Assembly: GCA_030248225.1 (NCBI GenBank)
Contig: JASANE010003529.1
Location: forward strand, 1-64,000
DNA: 64,000 bases
Source of the DNA: Trileptium ribeirensis
Taxonomy: Eukaryota; Nematoda; Enoplea; Enoplida; Thoracostomopsidae
Reading direction: 5' to 3'
The translations under genes and the position numbers were made by a program. Shown one piece after another: positions 11,448 to 24,100 of this stretch. Under the pieces are notes generated by a model. That model saw nothing but the letters and a program-made list of their open reading frames with translations. It was not told the origin of the DNA and searched no databases. Position 1 is the stretch's first letter. The number at the start of each line of letters is the position of its first letter.

Positions 11448-11475
11448 TGTAACAGATCCATTCTGGATTGTTACA
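11448..11475. repeat. Terminal palindrome shared by E0 and E1
   Basis: TGTAACAGATCCA, then TTC, then TGGATTGTTACA: a near-perfect 28-nt inverted repeat able to form a hairpin, with one unpaired base. It recurs at the same end of E2 (28795-28821), E3 (35887-35914) and E4 (53314-53341). Here it is the only boundary between two E copies in opposite orientation. Confidence 0.85.
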
Positions 11476-12099
11476 CCCTATTTTATTCTTACCACAGTAT
11501 AATGGGCAACATTGTTAATCCCTAGGATTGAGCCTATTATTGAAAATACAGTAAAACTGTTTTTGAACCAAATTTAAGACCCCTCTAGAACGGCAAGTAC
11601 GTGTGAGTGTACATCTGAACGAGTATTAATTGACTGAGCTTGATTAAACTACGCAAAGTCATTCGTTATGAATAATCGTGCATTTAGTGTTGTATAACCG
11701 TACGATTACTATATCTGCTATTATATCACCTGTATGTATACCTTTAAATAAATACCGTCGTATATTTACCTTTTTACTACTGTGTGCCCGTGTGCTTGGT
11801 GTAGTATATTAATAAATTCTCGCGATGTATTAAAGGCAATTATTTTTGTAGCTCGTAAAACCATTGTGGAACTTTCGGCATTTGGGGATAAATAACTGGC
11901 TAATCATAGTGAACCCATTGCCGTGGATCTATTGTACACACCAAAGTATATCGTTTTCTTTAGTTAAATCATTTTACGTATTGCTACACTGCGATCAGAA
12001 CAACATGGTCGACATACATATGGCTAGTACTTTATGAGTATTGCCGTATTTTACCGCTTAGTTTTTGTTGAAAATTGTGTCGAATTTATAACTGTAACT

Positions 12100-12290
12100 G
12101 ATCCATTGTATTATAATTGTAGGATTTATCTTTATCATTGCCATTGCATGAGTTACTATTATAATTGTGTGATCTATCAATTGCATTATATGATTCACTA
12201 TTCTAATAATTGTATGATCCATCATTGCTATTGTATGATCTACCGTTATAATTGTATGATCTATTGCTATAACTGTATAGAGTATGAATG
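12100..12290. repeat. Short tandem repeat (about 21 bp) within E1
   Basis: Repeats of the pattern TGTATGATCTATCGTTATAAT and variants run through this stretch. A degenerate version lies at the matching place in E4 (about 53620-53720). Open frames on both strands here are produced by the repeat. Confidence 0.7.
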
Positions 12291-15200
12291 ATGCTTGAAT
12301 ATTCGATATGTATATAAATAGTATATAGTGGTTATATAATTGTACCAAGTGTATACGAACCATCTAATTTGCGTGAACTTCATATCTTTACTGTTCCGTT
12401 TGTGAATGATATTATGATTATCATTGATTTGTAAAATAGTCATGTGAAACTTACATGATTTACTTATTAACTATTATTGTAATTCACGTATAATTAATGC
12501 GTTTCTGGTCCGGAAGGTCTGGTAGGGTAGCTCAAGGTACCTTACCGTTCTCGACCATCATCATTCGTTGTATCTTGATATGTTTATTGTAATAACCATG
12601 CAATGTTGTAAAGGAATGTTTATATGTATACAGCTGGCCTGATTTGGTGGGGTAACTCGCGATCCCATACCATCCCCGATCCCATACCATACTTGTGCTC
12701 GTATTTTGTGGTGTAATTAGTATCAGCTGTATAAATGACATAACGGTACGAGTTAGAGAAAAAGATGAATTTAGGAACTCTGTTAGGTAAATTTGTCACT
12801 CGAAGAACCCGCACTGATCGCCCCTACCAGTGAATGATTGTCTTGAGTTGTGGAACTGTTTGCCTTATAGCGAACATCAAATTTCACAAAAATATAAGAT
12901 TTGGAAGTACGAAACATAAATTATATCATATTCCCCAGTGAAAATGAACTCTTGGAATTGAGGATTATCGTTGTTCCGGCCAATTACTTCAGAACGGCTT
13001 AAAATTTGTCGGACCTTTTCTGGCGTACAACTTTTCGATCTTTCCAATGAGATTTCTGGTCCCGTCAAGGTCCGTTCAAAATTCAATGGCTTATTAAAGA
13101 ATATCTGAGTCGCGTGTCGAAATTTCGGTATTTACATGAATTGCAAATTATTAATTATTTTATTAATTACTTAATATTAATCGATATAAAATAATGATAA
13201 TGTTCCCCGGGTTCTAAGATATAATTCGGACCCGCTGTGCCAACATTGGGTAAAGTACCCTCACGGAAATTTTCTCGACGGGCATGTCACCCATCGTTGC
13301 ATTCCCTTAGGGAGCCGTATCTAAAAATCTAACTCACTAGACCCGAAATTATAACCATCTCGCTAGACCCGTTTGAGGTTCTTGAAACCATCTTTTTTTC
13401 TACCGTAAGCCTTGACGGACACGTTCAGGAACCCGGTTTCTCTCTATTTCGTGTTACCCCATGGTTTAGGGTATCAAAATGATCTGCTCGAGGAGACAAG
13501 TTCGAATCCCAGACCAGTGCCTTGATTGCCCCACTGAGTACGAAGTTAGAATTCCTTTTTCTTGTCCCACTTCTGTGTTTGGTTTCCGGTAATCTGTACC
13601 ATGTTTACATGGTATCGTGACACTCGCCTTCATATGTAAGTATATGAAATAAATGTGTGTATGTACGATATATCTACACAGCTGTATTTATATATAAACA
13701 TATAAATACGTCTGTATATATATTCCTTATATACCCGACAAGACCCAGGGTTGGGGATAGGAAGTTTACAATTACTAATAATTAATATTAATAATAATAA
13801 TTTGGGGGTTGGATTCAGCGAAACAGCAATTAAAATTGATAGTTTTGATGAGCTAGGATCTTTAGGGATTATAAGGTTTGAAAAGCGGGACAGAAAGACA
13901 AAAATATCGACACTTTTGCTGACGCAAGATCGGGGCGGGGGACGAGATTGAAATATTTGGGGGCCCCGTGGACGGCAGTTCGTAAAATTTTTATGAGCGA
14001 ATTAATTACCCCTAATTTAAAGTAATGTCGATAATTTCTTTAGGTTGGGTCCGCTACCAGTTTGCGGTAGCAGTCCCATTTTGAAAATTTAATTGGCGAA
14101 ATTACAAAAAGATAGGAACCCCGGTCTTGATTAAATTGTCTCCTATTGGTCGCAGACCATAATCATATAAACCGACAGTTGGGGTTGGGAAATTGAGTTT
14201 TGTCATACAACTTTAGGAATCAGTTAAGTAGGCTAAGTTTTAAAATCCGGTTAGGCTCGTGAAAGTTGGGGACAGCCCCATAGTGGGTCATTGCTTCGGT
14301 GAGCCTAACCGTAGTTCTCCTCGTTTTCGAGATAAAATAATTTTAAGTATAAACTATTAAGTGCAAAATACACATAAGACTGGGCCTTATTTTAATGACA
14401 CGTATATAGAGTTTTCGAACTGGACCGCCAATATTAGCGGTAGTTCGTAGATCCTTCCTTGCGAAGTTGGATACAAAATTTGTATATAGTACACTCGTGA
14501 ACACAAAAATGATGACATATATTTCTCGGTTATAAGGACACATATTTCTTTGGTTAAGGCGTTAAAGAACTTGGGTTATTTGATTTTAATTAATAAGGCC
14601 GAGGCAAAGTCTTCTAAAGTATAATCGTCAATAATATTTCTTCTGGGTCTCTTGTTTAACTCGAACCATGGTAGCAATGTCGTAAACCTTAGAACATTAA
14701 ACTTCGGCAACCAACCGCAGGATAATAGTATCTCCTGATTCGCCAAGAAGTACTATTAACTTTAAATTCCACAAGTTTGGAAAGCTAGGCATTGTGTACA
14801 AAAGTTTGTGATAAAATTTGTTAGGAAATGATAATTTTACGAAAGCTTAGGAACTAGGAAGTCTGACTGCAACCTACTTTTAGCGGGACCTCCGATGGCA
14901 ATTAGGATGTCTGCACGGCGTGTCGTTATGGTTAGCAGTGGTTCACACGTGTAAATCACGAAAACGGCTAAATTAAACAAATTCAAACATTGAGCCTAGA
15001 CTGAGAATTATATCTATATATACACGTGTAAATGTAATCATCATGTTAAATGTAATCATCATGTTAACTGATATCGAGCAGGAATGACGTTACAGAATGG
15101 ATCACCTGCACCCCTATTAAAAAATTCTCAGTCATAGACGTCGGATCCATGTCGTACTTTTTGCCTCCCTGCCAAGCTGATAACAGCATCCTTGTTCCTC

Positions 15201-16489
15201 GCGTGTGTTGATTTTAATTAATTGTCGTATGATATTAACTAATCGTATGTCGTTAATGTATGAAATTGTACCTTGCATACTTTGTTTATTTAAACACTTC
15301 GTAGAATAGTTATAGGATAGGATAAGTAAGCGAATTACTCCGTGCCATTCGCGTTATCGGTGATAGTGTAGCTATATACCCTAATCTAGTGCGGATTTTC
15401 GTGTGCTTTAAATTATGTTTGCCGAATAGTTTCCGTTATCCTTCAGCTTACTGAACCGGCCAAATGCCATTATTAAGCAATCATTTAGCTCAAGAGCCTT
15501 CTTAGCTGTGCCGTAGAGCATTCGCACGTTTTTTCCGTTTTAGTGAAGCACGCTCAGCCGTCACTTGGGTATTCGTTTAAGCGGAAAAGTTTTATTCTAG
15601 TTTATGGCTGTATACATTCGATCAGGAAGGGTTTGACCCGTTGGTTCGACTGGATCCAATTTACTTAGTGAAATACGTGCTCAAGTAATCGTAGCATGCC
15701 CATTACTCATGTGTCTGTATGTTACTGAATGGATTACCATATCGTGTTAACCCGTATCGAATGTATAACCGATTTACTTATCAATAAATAATCGTTGAAA
15801 AACCGTCGTGTTCCCGTGTTGATTGATATAGCGATATATACAAAGGGTTTGAAATCGTCGCCCCGTTCAACGAACTGCGTTCAGGCTTGGCGTCGGAAAG
15901 TCACAAACCGCAGCGTGTTTCGTTTTCAAATCAACAAGTACTACTGCACTGATTGAATATACGCGCTGGAGCTCCAAATGTCCAACCTCGGTTAGGATTC
16001 TGGGAACCACACTGTCGATTGGTCGATGAACGAGTGGAACGGAACGGTCCGACGTTATGCCTCCAGGGATTGGCGGACCCTAGTGGGGGCCAATGTAGCT
16101 ATAAACTAATAATATTGTATTCGAATAAGTCCCAACGTATTTGAGCAACAATCGATTAACGTCTAGACGAGATCGCAATATGGTAGGGAATGACGGTTTG
16201 GTCTCCATGGCCTGTGAGCAAGTGACGGAGATAACTTTCCTGAGGACCTCAAAGGTAGTGCTACGTAGGCGATGTGCGCAACCGATCCGACGGGATGCGA
16301 TCACGTCTTCACGTCTCGTCAAGCGCTCCTGTGGCTTGCTAAGCTCCGTAGCAGCTTGGAATATGATCCAACGTCGAATATTTAGTTTCGCCCTTGAGGT
16401 TACTATTAGGCGGGGTCGTACGGGTTCTGCATTTATACGTTTTGTAGTGCAGCAGCATCTTTAGTTTTACAGTTATATTGAGCATTATA

Positions 16490-17000
16490 TTACAAAAGGA
16501 AACATGGGTTGCTTTGCAATATAAGACCAAAAAACCCAAATACCTCGAGCAGTTGCGGTGATATTACCATATTCGTGTATTTAGTGTACCATGGGCCCAT
16601 AGAAAACCCCTTTCCAATCAACCCTACAGCGTAATGACAATAGCATCACAACATTTGCAGCTACGCAGAAGATCAATTGCTCTACAAAACTGATACCAAA
16701 ACACCTATATAGCTCGCGCGGTTGCTGATATATTACCATTTTCGTGTATTTATGGTACAATGAGCCCATCGTGAAAAACCGTTTTGAATCAACCCTACAA
16801 CGTAATGACATAGCAACATTCAGCAACACAGAGGATAAATTGTTTTACAAAATGGGATCATAAATGGCAACATGCCTCGTCTGGTTTGGCGATATTACGA
16901 TTGCGGTGTATTTTGGGTCTCTTGGGTTTACTTTAAAACTCATTTTTGTGCAAATCCTAGATCCTAAGAAACCGCGTAGCAAGGCATTATATAAAATTTT
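16490..17000 (-). repeat. Tandem repeat, about 170-bp period (inverted relative to 19600-20260)
   Basis: Three units carry CTCGAGCAGTTGCGGTGATATTACC or variants near 16540, 16710 and 16874, and GGGCCCAT..AAAAC.C.TTT..AATCAACCCTAC in between. The reverse complement of this unit (GGTTTT..GGGCCATGGGACCC, GATATCTC, GAGCGA) recurs at 19600-20260. It is satellite-like and non-coding. Confidence 0.6.
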
Positions 17001-17867
17001 ACAGAGGGTTACTTGCTCGACGAAAGGAGCCCATTTTCACTCTAATATGTACACCGGTTGTCGAAGTAAGTAACTTTTTCCTTGGGCCGTTTTGGTGACC
17101 GACCGGTCAGGACCGCTTTTTCGGGGTGATGATGTTTGAATCGATTTTTGCGCCTAAGTAAAAGGCAGAAATAGATATTTCAAGCGTTTAAATGAGCTTT
17201 TGTTCTCTAATTAATCTGCCCAGCTAAAGTTCAGTTACGTGTGTCACCCTGAAACCCCGACACCGGACAATATCAAATTTCACCACTGTCAAGGCTAAGT
17301 CTGAATTATTCATGTCATTCCATTATTAAGTAACTTTCAGTTTATGCACTGTACATAATCTGGCTCTCCACAGAGGGGTTGCGGGCCCCAGGATTTCGGG
17401 TCGCCCTGAGGTTAATTTTGGCTTCCAATGGTCAACCTCTTAGCATCCCCAGGTATATCAGAATCTCAGGTATATCAGAGGTATTCCTCAGGTCACATCA
17501 AAAATCATCGTCATAACAAACATTTCTAACCAGTGGTTAGTATTGCACCTTATATTTCGACAAAATCCTAACGAAAATAAAGCACGGCTTGAAGAAATAC
17601 ACATTTGCAGTAGGGAAGTAGTAAGTGTCACCAAAAACAACCCATAAAAATTTTATAAATGCTTGGGGGTACGGCTGCCCCCATGTAAGCTTGGGTAAAT
17701 TTCCACAAGATTTACAATTCTCCCATATTGAAGCTAGGGGCCTTAGCACAAAACTCCACCAGGTAAAGATTTGCTGTTGTGAAGAGGACAGTATAGCATC
17801 AACTTATAATGTTGTGCTTTATTCTCTCTTTAAAATACATATTATAATGTTCGTTTTATTGTTCCAG
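17001..17867 (+). other. Intron sequence before GCP3-like exon 2
   Basis: No gene or repeat structure was recognised. A frame open from 17625 runs into the downstream exon, but upstream of 17868 it has no resemblance to GCP proteins, so it is treated as intron read-through. Confidence 0.5.
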
Positions 17868-18012
17868 TTTTTCATTTGGGCTGACATGTCAGTTCCTGCG
17901 AGCGGATTGTGGCACAAAAAGTATCACTTGCGTGAAAATATGGTGCCGATATTTATTTCGTTGGAGCAAGCAAAGAAGGTTATATTTGGCGTTCATTTAG
18001 TGTGTTTGTGTC
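17868..18012 (+). CDS. GCP3-like exon 2
   Basis: Acceptor TTATTGTTCCAG precedes TTTTTCATTTGG, in phase 0 as required by the previous donor. The peptide FFIWADMSVP...LWHKKYHLRENMVPIF followed by EQAKKVIFGVHL matches the GCP3 segment with EFF, then 'LWHDKY.LR..M.P.F', then a 'KV...GKS.NFL' block. The order and spacing are those of the GRIP1 region. The 3' end is uncertain. A GT-containing donor could be the GTGTGT at about 18001 or one of several GTs up to 18012, after which a TAA stop follows. About 25 residues expected before the next recognised exon are missing, so another small exon may lie in the following 12-kb intron. Confidence 0.82.
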
Positions 18013-19595
18013 TTCAATAATTGCCGCAGTTTGTATTATTAAATTTTGGAAGCACAAAAATGTGCTTGATAATCGTTACACAACTTTTGCCAACTAATCT
18101 ACGGAACTTTAACAGCAAATTATTGTTACCATCGGCTCTTGATGCTACGTTTAAAGTAAATAAACCAATACTGTCAATAATATCGTTTTCCGAAATCAAC
18201 CCTTCGTCAATTTGTTAGTCTCGAATGTTGTGACATAATATGCTCATTGTTTCCGAGGAATTTTTATTGTATTGTTTGAAAATTTGATTTATATTATACA
18301 GTCGACACTGGTCAGTTTCATCCTGTGGTGTTACAATGCCAAAGTTGAGGGTATGACTCATACATATAATGTATTTATAGTTCAAAGTTACGGTGATATT
18401 CGCAGTTATTGTTTGAAGGCGGTTATGTAATACTACATTTAAAATGTAGCCAATATTGTGGCAAATCTTCTATTTATTCTGCATTTTGGATATTCGGGCA
18501 ATATTGTTTTCAACCAAACTAAAACAATATTGTTTTATTGGGATTAATACCTATCGACACAGCGCCATACTTTCATTTCTCATCACTTCATGAAAACTTT
18601 GCCACATAGCAATACAATGTTGTTTAAGGCATTAGAAGTTATGCAACTCAGGTGGATACTGTACATGGACGTTTTGACGTTTTTTGTGTCATTGGATTGT
18701 TTGTCAACCATGTTTTGCTACTTTCACGTTCAATAATGACGGGTTTTATATGTCTTCCATGGCGGATCTATTTCCTGAGTATGCTTGAAGCATTGGTGGT
18801 ATTAATTAATTTCGAATATATATTATACTAATTGTGAAATTGTCAGGTTTGCACGCTCACTATTTGGATTCGATAAAGGCTGTAATTCGTCAAAAATGTC
18901 CTAAAATTTATAAGTTTATATTATAGACTTTCCGTAAGATTATAAAAAATTTTAAACTTTGATCAATATAATAAATTCTATCTAATAATTTAAATTTTGG
19001 TCAGGCTTTATCCGATTTCGCTTCGACCATAGTTTCTGGTGAATACTGTGGGTATAAAGTTATAGCATTCTACAATAATCGACACCCGTCTCCTGCAAAC
19101 AGAACAAAACAGTAGTACGTACATTATACAAATCCGCCGCTGTATTTATCCTTTAAATTAAGCATGATATAGTTATGAACATGATATTGAAACCCAGACA
19201 ACCAGACTGATCCTCTGTCGCGATTGCTTTTTGCATATTGAATAAAGCCTAAAAGTTCTATATTTGTTTGCAGGTTGTCGTGATTGGAAAAACAATCAAC
19301 TTTTTAAAAGTTGTATGTAAGAAACGAGATCCCGTTTGGACGTTAGAATCTATAAAAAGAAAGCAGCTTAACATGGATGGTAATTTTTCGGTATAATTTT
19401 AAACAGGTTTATCTGAATTCTGAGTGTTGTGAGGGATACGAGCGAAGCTATGAAGTGTTTACTAGCCGCTACAATGGTGAAATGTTATAATGCCCGATAT
19501 ATTTTTTAATGTGACACGCATAGCTCAACTTTGGCTGGCTCATTTGAAAGCTTGTAATCTTTATTTGTGCCCATAGGATTTGAAGCCCGATTCTA
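18013..19595 (+). other. Intron sequence, AT-rich, no recognised content
   Basis: The stretch holds several near-repeats of ACAATATTGTTT around 18450-18620 but no gene. It lies between GCP3-like exon 2 and the tandem repeats at 19.6 kb. Confidence 0.45.
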
Positions 19596-19599
19596 CCAT

Positions 19600-20260
19600 C
19601 TTCATTCTAACCGGGCCAAAGGGACTCGGCTTGGGTCCCGAGGGGTCCAAAATTGCTTCATTTATTATAACTCGAAACCCGGTGGAGATATCTGAGTCAA
19701 ATTGGGGTCATTTTGTAGAGCAAATAAATCTTTTATACGCGGTTCTGTTAGGATATAAGATTTAAGGTAAAACAGGTTCTAAAATGGGTCCACGACACCC
19801 AAAATACACGACAATGGTTATCACCATAATTGCTCAAGTTATTTGAGTGTTTTTGATATCATTTTTAGAGTAGACCATTCTCTATGCAGCTGCAAATGTG
19901 TGCTGCTATTATTATTTACGCTGCAGGGTTGGGTCAAAAAGCGCTTTTTAGTAGGACTTTGGGATCCAAAATACTCGAAAAAGATGATATCTCCGTAATT
20001 GCCGGAGCTGTTTAGGTAGGTGTTTCGGTCTCAATTTGTATAGCAGTAATTCATCTTATATATCTGCAAATGGAGTGCTGCGGTTGTCATTATTTATATT
20101 GCAGTTTTCGGTCAAAACGGTTTTTTCAATGGGCCATGGGACCCAAGATACAGCAAAACCGTGATATCTCTGGAACCGCTCGAGCGAATAGAGATTTTTG
20201 GTTTCATTTTTTCAAAGTAATTTATCTTCTACAGGTTTGGACTTTGCGAGCGTACTAATC
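19600..20260 (+). repeat. Tandem repeat, about 170-185-bp period
   Basis: Successive units have TGGGTCC/GGGACCC..AAAATAC, GATATCTC/GTTATCACC, CTCAAG/CTCGAG and ATTTGCAGCTGC motifs near 19650, 19800, 19970 and 20140. It is the inverted counterpart of the array at 16490-17000. Coding potential is absent. Confidence 0.6.
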
Positions 20261-21106
20261 GAATTTACATTTTTAACGTTCACGCAACAAGGTTGATATT
20301 CGTTGAGTCATTTCGTAAGTTAATGCTTAATATAGCTGTGTACATCCTCTCTAAATTACATTCAGAGTTCACCATCGTGGCTATAAGACAAGCTACTAGT
20401 TAACTATTATAACAGTTGCAGCTTTAGGTCAATGCATTATCTGAAATTATCATCATTTATTTTTTAAGTTACCTGCATTATTTGTCTTCCGCAGGATCAA
20501 AATAGTAATTAGTGGTGCTTGAACTGCAGACCTCAACTTCAACCTGAGGCGTACCGGAAATACCAAGTTGGAATCGATAAAAACTTCGATTTTGGCCCTC
20601 CTTAGGAAGTGGGGTAAAAATCGGGGAAGTGAATCACTGCCTTTTCAATCTCCATAGCCACTGCACCCAATCATCTCTCAACCCCAAACGTTATCTGTTC
20701 GATATCAGGATTGCCCCTTTTCAGCGATGCTTGATTGTTGTCCATTATTATGAGATTTGTAATTGGGTACGAAGAGGTAATAAATAATTTTTTGGTGTTA
20801 AAACGCCTAATGCTTTGCTTGAAATTCTCCACCTCCATAGTCCACATGGGATAACCGTTGACGCTCTATCGAATGAAAAATAATTTGAGGTCCTATCTTT
20901 AAAGGGGCTCACCATGACTCCTTAATTTTGACGGGTGTGAAAAACTCAACATTCTGATTTCGAGTTTTCTTGAATTTCGGACGTAGTTTTCATAGGGATT
21001 GTTGAATTTGCTGATTTCTGCGTATCCTACTTGGAAACACCTGTATATTCAAATTTGATGCGGTTAGTGGTTTCTCGTACACGAGGTTCAGGCTGCTTGA
21101 TGCAAG
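20261..21106 (+). other. Intron sequence before element E2
   Basis: No gene recognised. The last nine bases before E2 (TGATGCAAG) end in the same GATGCAAG as the sequence adjoining the matching end of E3, read on the minus strand there. Confidence 0.45.
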
Positions 21107-24100
21107 TGTATAAGATCGACGTGACGCTGCTGCATTACGCACTTCCAAAACGTAATGCCCATACGACCCCGGCTATCATAACCTCGAGGGCGGACCTAAT
21201 GGGTTTAAATTTCTGATTCGGGTCGGTCCCAGGAGACTACGGAGCTTAGCAAGCCGCAGGAGGGTTTCACAGGATGTGTTCTGATCCTGCCGGACGGGTC
21301 GCGCACGTAGCCTAAGGGGTATAACTTTTGAGGTCCCTAGGGAGGTTGGCTCCGTCACGTGCTCTCTAAGGCAAAGAGACCATACCACTATTCCCTATCA
21401 TCGTTCTACCTGGAAGTGTGTTTTGAGTAAGTCTTCCTTTCCTAATGATTGATTTTTTATGCTTTCCTGAACGGTTAATATGTTATTTGCCCAGTAGGGT
21501 CCGACAAATCCCTAGACGTTTAACGTCGGATCGTGTAAACTGTTTCTTATTTCAGTCGTTTAGCGAAAGCGCGTTTTCGGGGTAGAGAATTTCTTTTCAT
21601 TAGTCGCACGAGTCGTACTCACACAATAATACAATTGAATTGAAATCGGCGAGTCACGTTTGCTTCTTCTGAGCGTGTGTCAAACCTGAACATGGGTGAC
21701 GGATTTCAAACCCCTTCAGTACATATATCGCTACCGTTGGTCAGTAAAACACAACAACGCGATTGGGTTTAATTGAGTATTTATTGATAAAATCATTGTC
21801 AAAATCATTTACAGACAGGAGTATATTATATATACGGGAAAAATACAATATACAATGGCAGTGGGTTGTACGCTATCGGGAGGATTTATGGGCATGTCGG
21901 AGTCATCGCCTTTATCAGGGGACACTCACTGCTGGTTGGTTCAATTCAAGGCGTGAACTACTAAGCCTTCCTAATGACAGCTGCGCTTACCTTGCATGAA
22001 AACGGAAAGAGAAATAGCTATTTAGCGTAACGTAGTAGTTAGTGAGCTATCGAGGCTCCGTTCGAGTAACTACGACTGGTAGAGTACTCCGGTTAAACAA
22101 TATGTTCAGGTAAAGCTAAAGGCGGCGATACAAAACAGGTAAATTCGGATATGCGGGTCAAAGCGTTCACAACAGGATTTTGGGGTTTGATTTTGCTCAT
22201 CCTAATCAACGGCTATGGTACATAATACACGAGTCGATACGGTACGGATAACAAAATAGGTTAAGATACGGCAAGTTATAACAAATCATCAAAGGTACGG
22301 TTAAACAATCGATACGGATACAAAATATAAAAGAATATACATTAACATAGGTGCAAGTTCATGAATTTACAACGGGAACCACGCCTAATTTTCGAGTGCG
22401 ACGGCGTAACAATTTCTCTCCTGTACGCATACGTACGTATGAACGGTAACCTCGGGTACCAAAACAGTTTTCCATAAAAATGGTGTATAACAAGCTAGTC
22501 GTTGTTCCAAATTCCTACAAAATTATCCTTCACCTACCATAAAACAAATATGGGACATTTAGTCGTGGATTTATACTCATTCGCAACCTAAATAACTGCG
22601 AAAAATGGACTTTCTCGCGTCCATGAGCATGAGCCAGAATAGATTCATAATTGACGGGGTAAGATTTCTTCTAAGAGGCTTAGAGGTCCCGGTAGAAAAA
22701 GGTTGGGACCGAATTTTCTAACTTTTCAGAGTTTTGCAACGCAAAATTAGACTAAAATTATTACTAAAATTTACTATGTGTTGTGTACATTAATTGTACT
22801 TTATCAACACTACGAATACTGATATTTCGATTTGACGGTCAAATTTGTACATTTTAAGAAGATGTCGTATCGAACCGGATCCAGGGAAAAGTACTAAATT
22901 GTCGATTTTGAGCCTAGCTCGGGGTTCGCTCAGGACTTTCGTTCACGCTTGGCTCAGCGGAACAATGCTCCACATTTTTGCTGACAAAATAAGACTATAT
23001 CATAAGTAGAAAAGAAAAGAAATCTTAATACTGAACTCGGAAGTCCTAATTCGGGTATACCACGTCCTAATATAACTGTGCAGGGAATTTAGCTGGTTCG
23101 GTTACTTTGTGTCTTTCTTTAGCCTATTGGAATACTCCAACTGGTCTCTACCTACTCTTACGGAAGGGTTGAAGTCGCTGCCTCAGCCTTTAATTTTCAC
23201 TACTAATACGATCGTACAAACGTAACTCAATGTTCTTAGTGATTCAACCAAAAAGTAACGCTCCAAAACTGGATGCGAGTCCAAGTGTTTACAAATGTAC
23301 ACGGTACAAATTGTATTATTTAATGTTGACCAAAAGATTGGAATAATTTGACGGTTCAGCGCGGAAAAGCTATATGTATGCGGGCCAATGATTGCTCGGT
23401 AACTTTATAGGTTCGTCGTATGTTAGATTGCCTAATCTTGATCGAAAGCCAGAAATGTTACGCTTAAGCGTGCGAGTAGGCCACTGTCGAAGCAATGAAC
23501 CACTTTGGGGCTATTCCCAATTTCCTCAAGCTCGATCGGGTTAAAGTGTATACTTCGGGTAACGGATTTCTTAGTTATTTGTACGTCTTACTCGGTTACT
23601 CGGTATCCTAAAAGAGAAGTCCTTATGCTATTTCGGTAAATTGCTCTTCATCGCTACGACGCGACAGTACTGGTAGGGGACGAGGAACGAGCTCAGGCGG
23701 GTCCTTGATTTATGATACAAGAAGCAAATCCTGTGCATCAGCTTGATGAATATAAATGGTGTGACTATGTGCTACAATGGTGCAATATTTTATGCCAACT
23801 TTGGGACATAGGGGCTGGGGAAATTTGTATTGAGCTCAATGAAAAGTTATTTGGGAATAAACCTATAAGTAGCGATGCCTTGTAGTTCATCGGCACTATC
23901 TACATAAACTTTTGCTGTTTCGACCTCAAAACGGCTCTCGAAAAGAGCTCTATTTGTTACTAAAAGTTATTGAGCGTTTCTAATGATTCCTACTTGATGA
24001 AACAGGTCCGTAAACGGTACACCCGGTTGTCGATACAACTGTATCAAATTTACCTATTAAATTTATCCTGGTTGACGTTCTCCGTTCGATGCGATCCTCG

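Larger units (their letters stand above)
8692..11475 (+). mobile_element. Family E element E0 (internally deleted)
   Basis: The left end reads TGTAACAACGTGACGCTGCT. The first roughly 250 bp match the E2 left end at 21107 with an internal gap. The middle (10270-10620) matches E2 at 22680-22980. The right 600 bp (10860-11475) match E2 at 28080-28821, including GGTGCCTTTATGGCAA and GGCCAGGATTAA. At 2.8 kb it is much shorter than E2 (7.7 kb), so a central deletion is likely. A gag-like remnant lies at 9061-9330 on the + strand. The right terminus is the palindrome at 11448-11475, shared with E1. The long terminal repeats expected of an LTR retrotransposon are not visible. Confidence 0.65.
11448..16471 (-). 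mobile_element. Family E element E1
   Basis: E1 begins (+ coordinates) at the palindrome and ends at GCAGCAGC..TTTTACA near 16471. It is collinear with E4: the GTAACAGATCC start, the GTCTGGTAGGGTA block (12518 and 53969), the GGTCCGCTACC block (14048) versus GGACCGCTGCC (55900), GAGCAGGAATGA (15077 and 59449), and TCAATAAATA (15781 and 59783). Relative to E4 it lacks about 1.8 kb near 14190 (the 56040-57890 segment of E4). A region at 12110-12290 is a short tandem repeat of TGTATGATCTAT..TATAAT type. No intact reading frame is present. Orientation is given so that the TGACGC end is 5'. Confidence 0.65.

Noticed and set aside
12034..12363. Frames of 85 and 101 codons on both strands
   Set aside because: Both are by-products of a short tandem repeat; the peptide repeats (YNCMIY, DHTII) have no independent support.
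17625..17867. Upstream extension of the frame containing GCP3-like exon 2
   Set aside because: A clear acceptor at 17867 and phase agreement with the previous exon place the exon start at 17868; the upstream peptide has no family resemblance.
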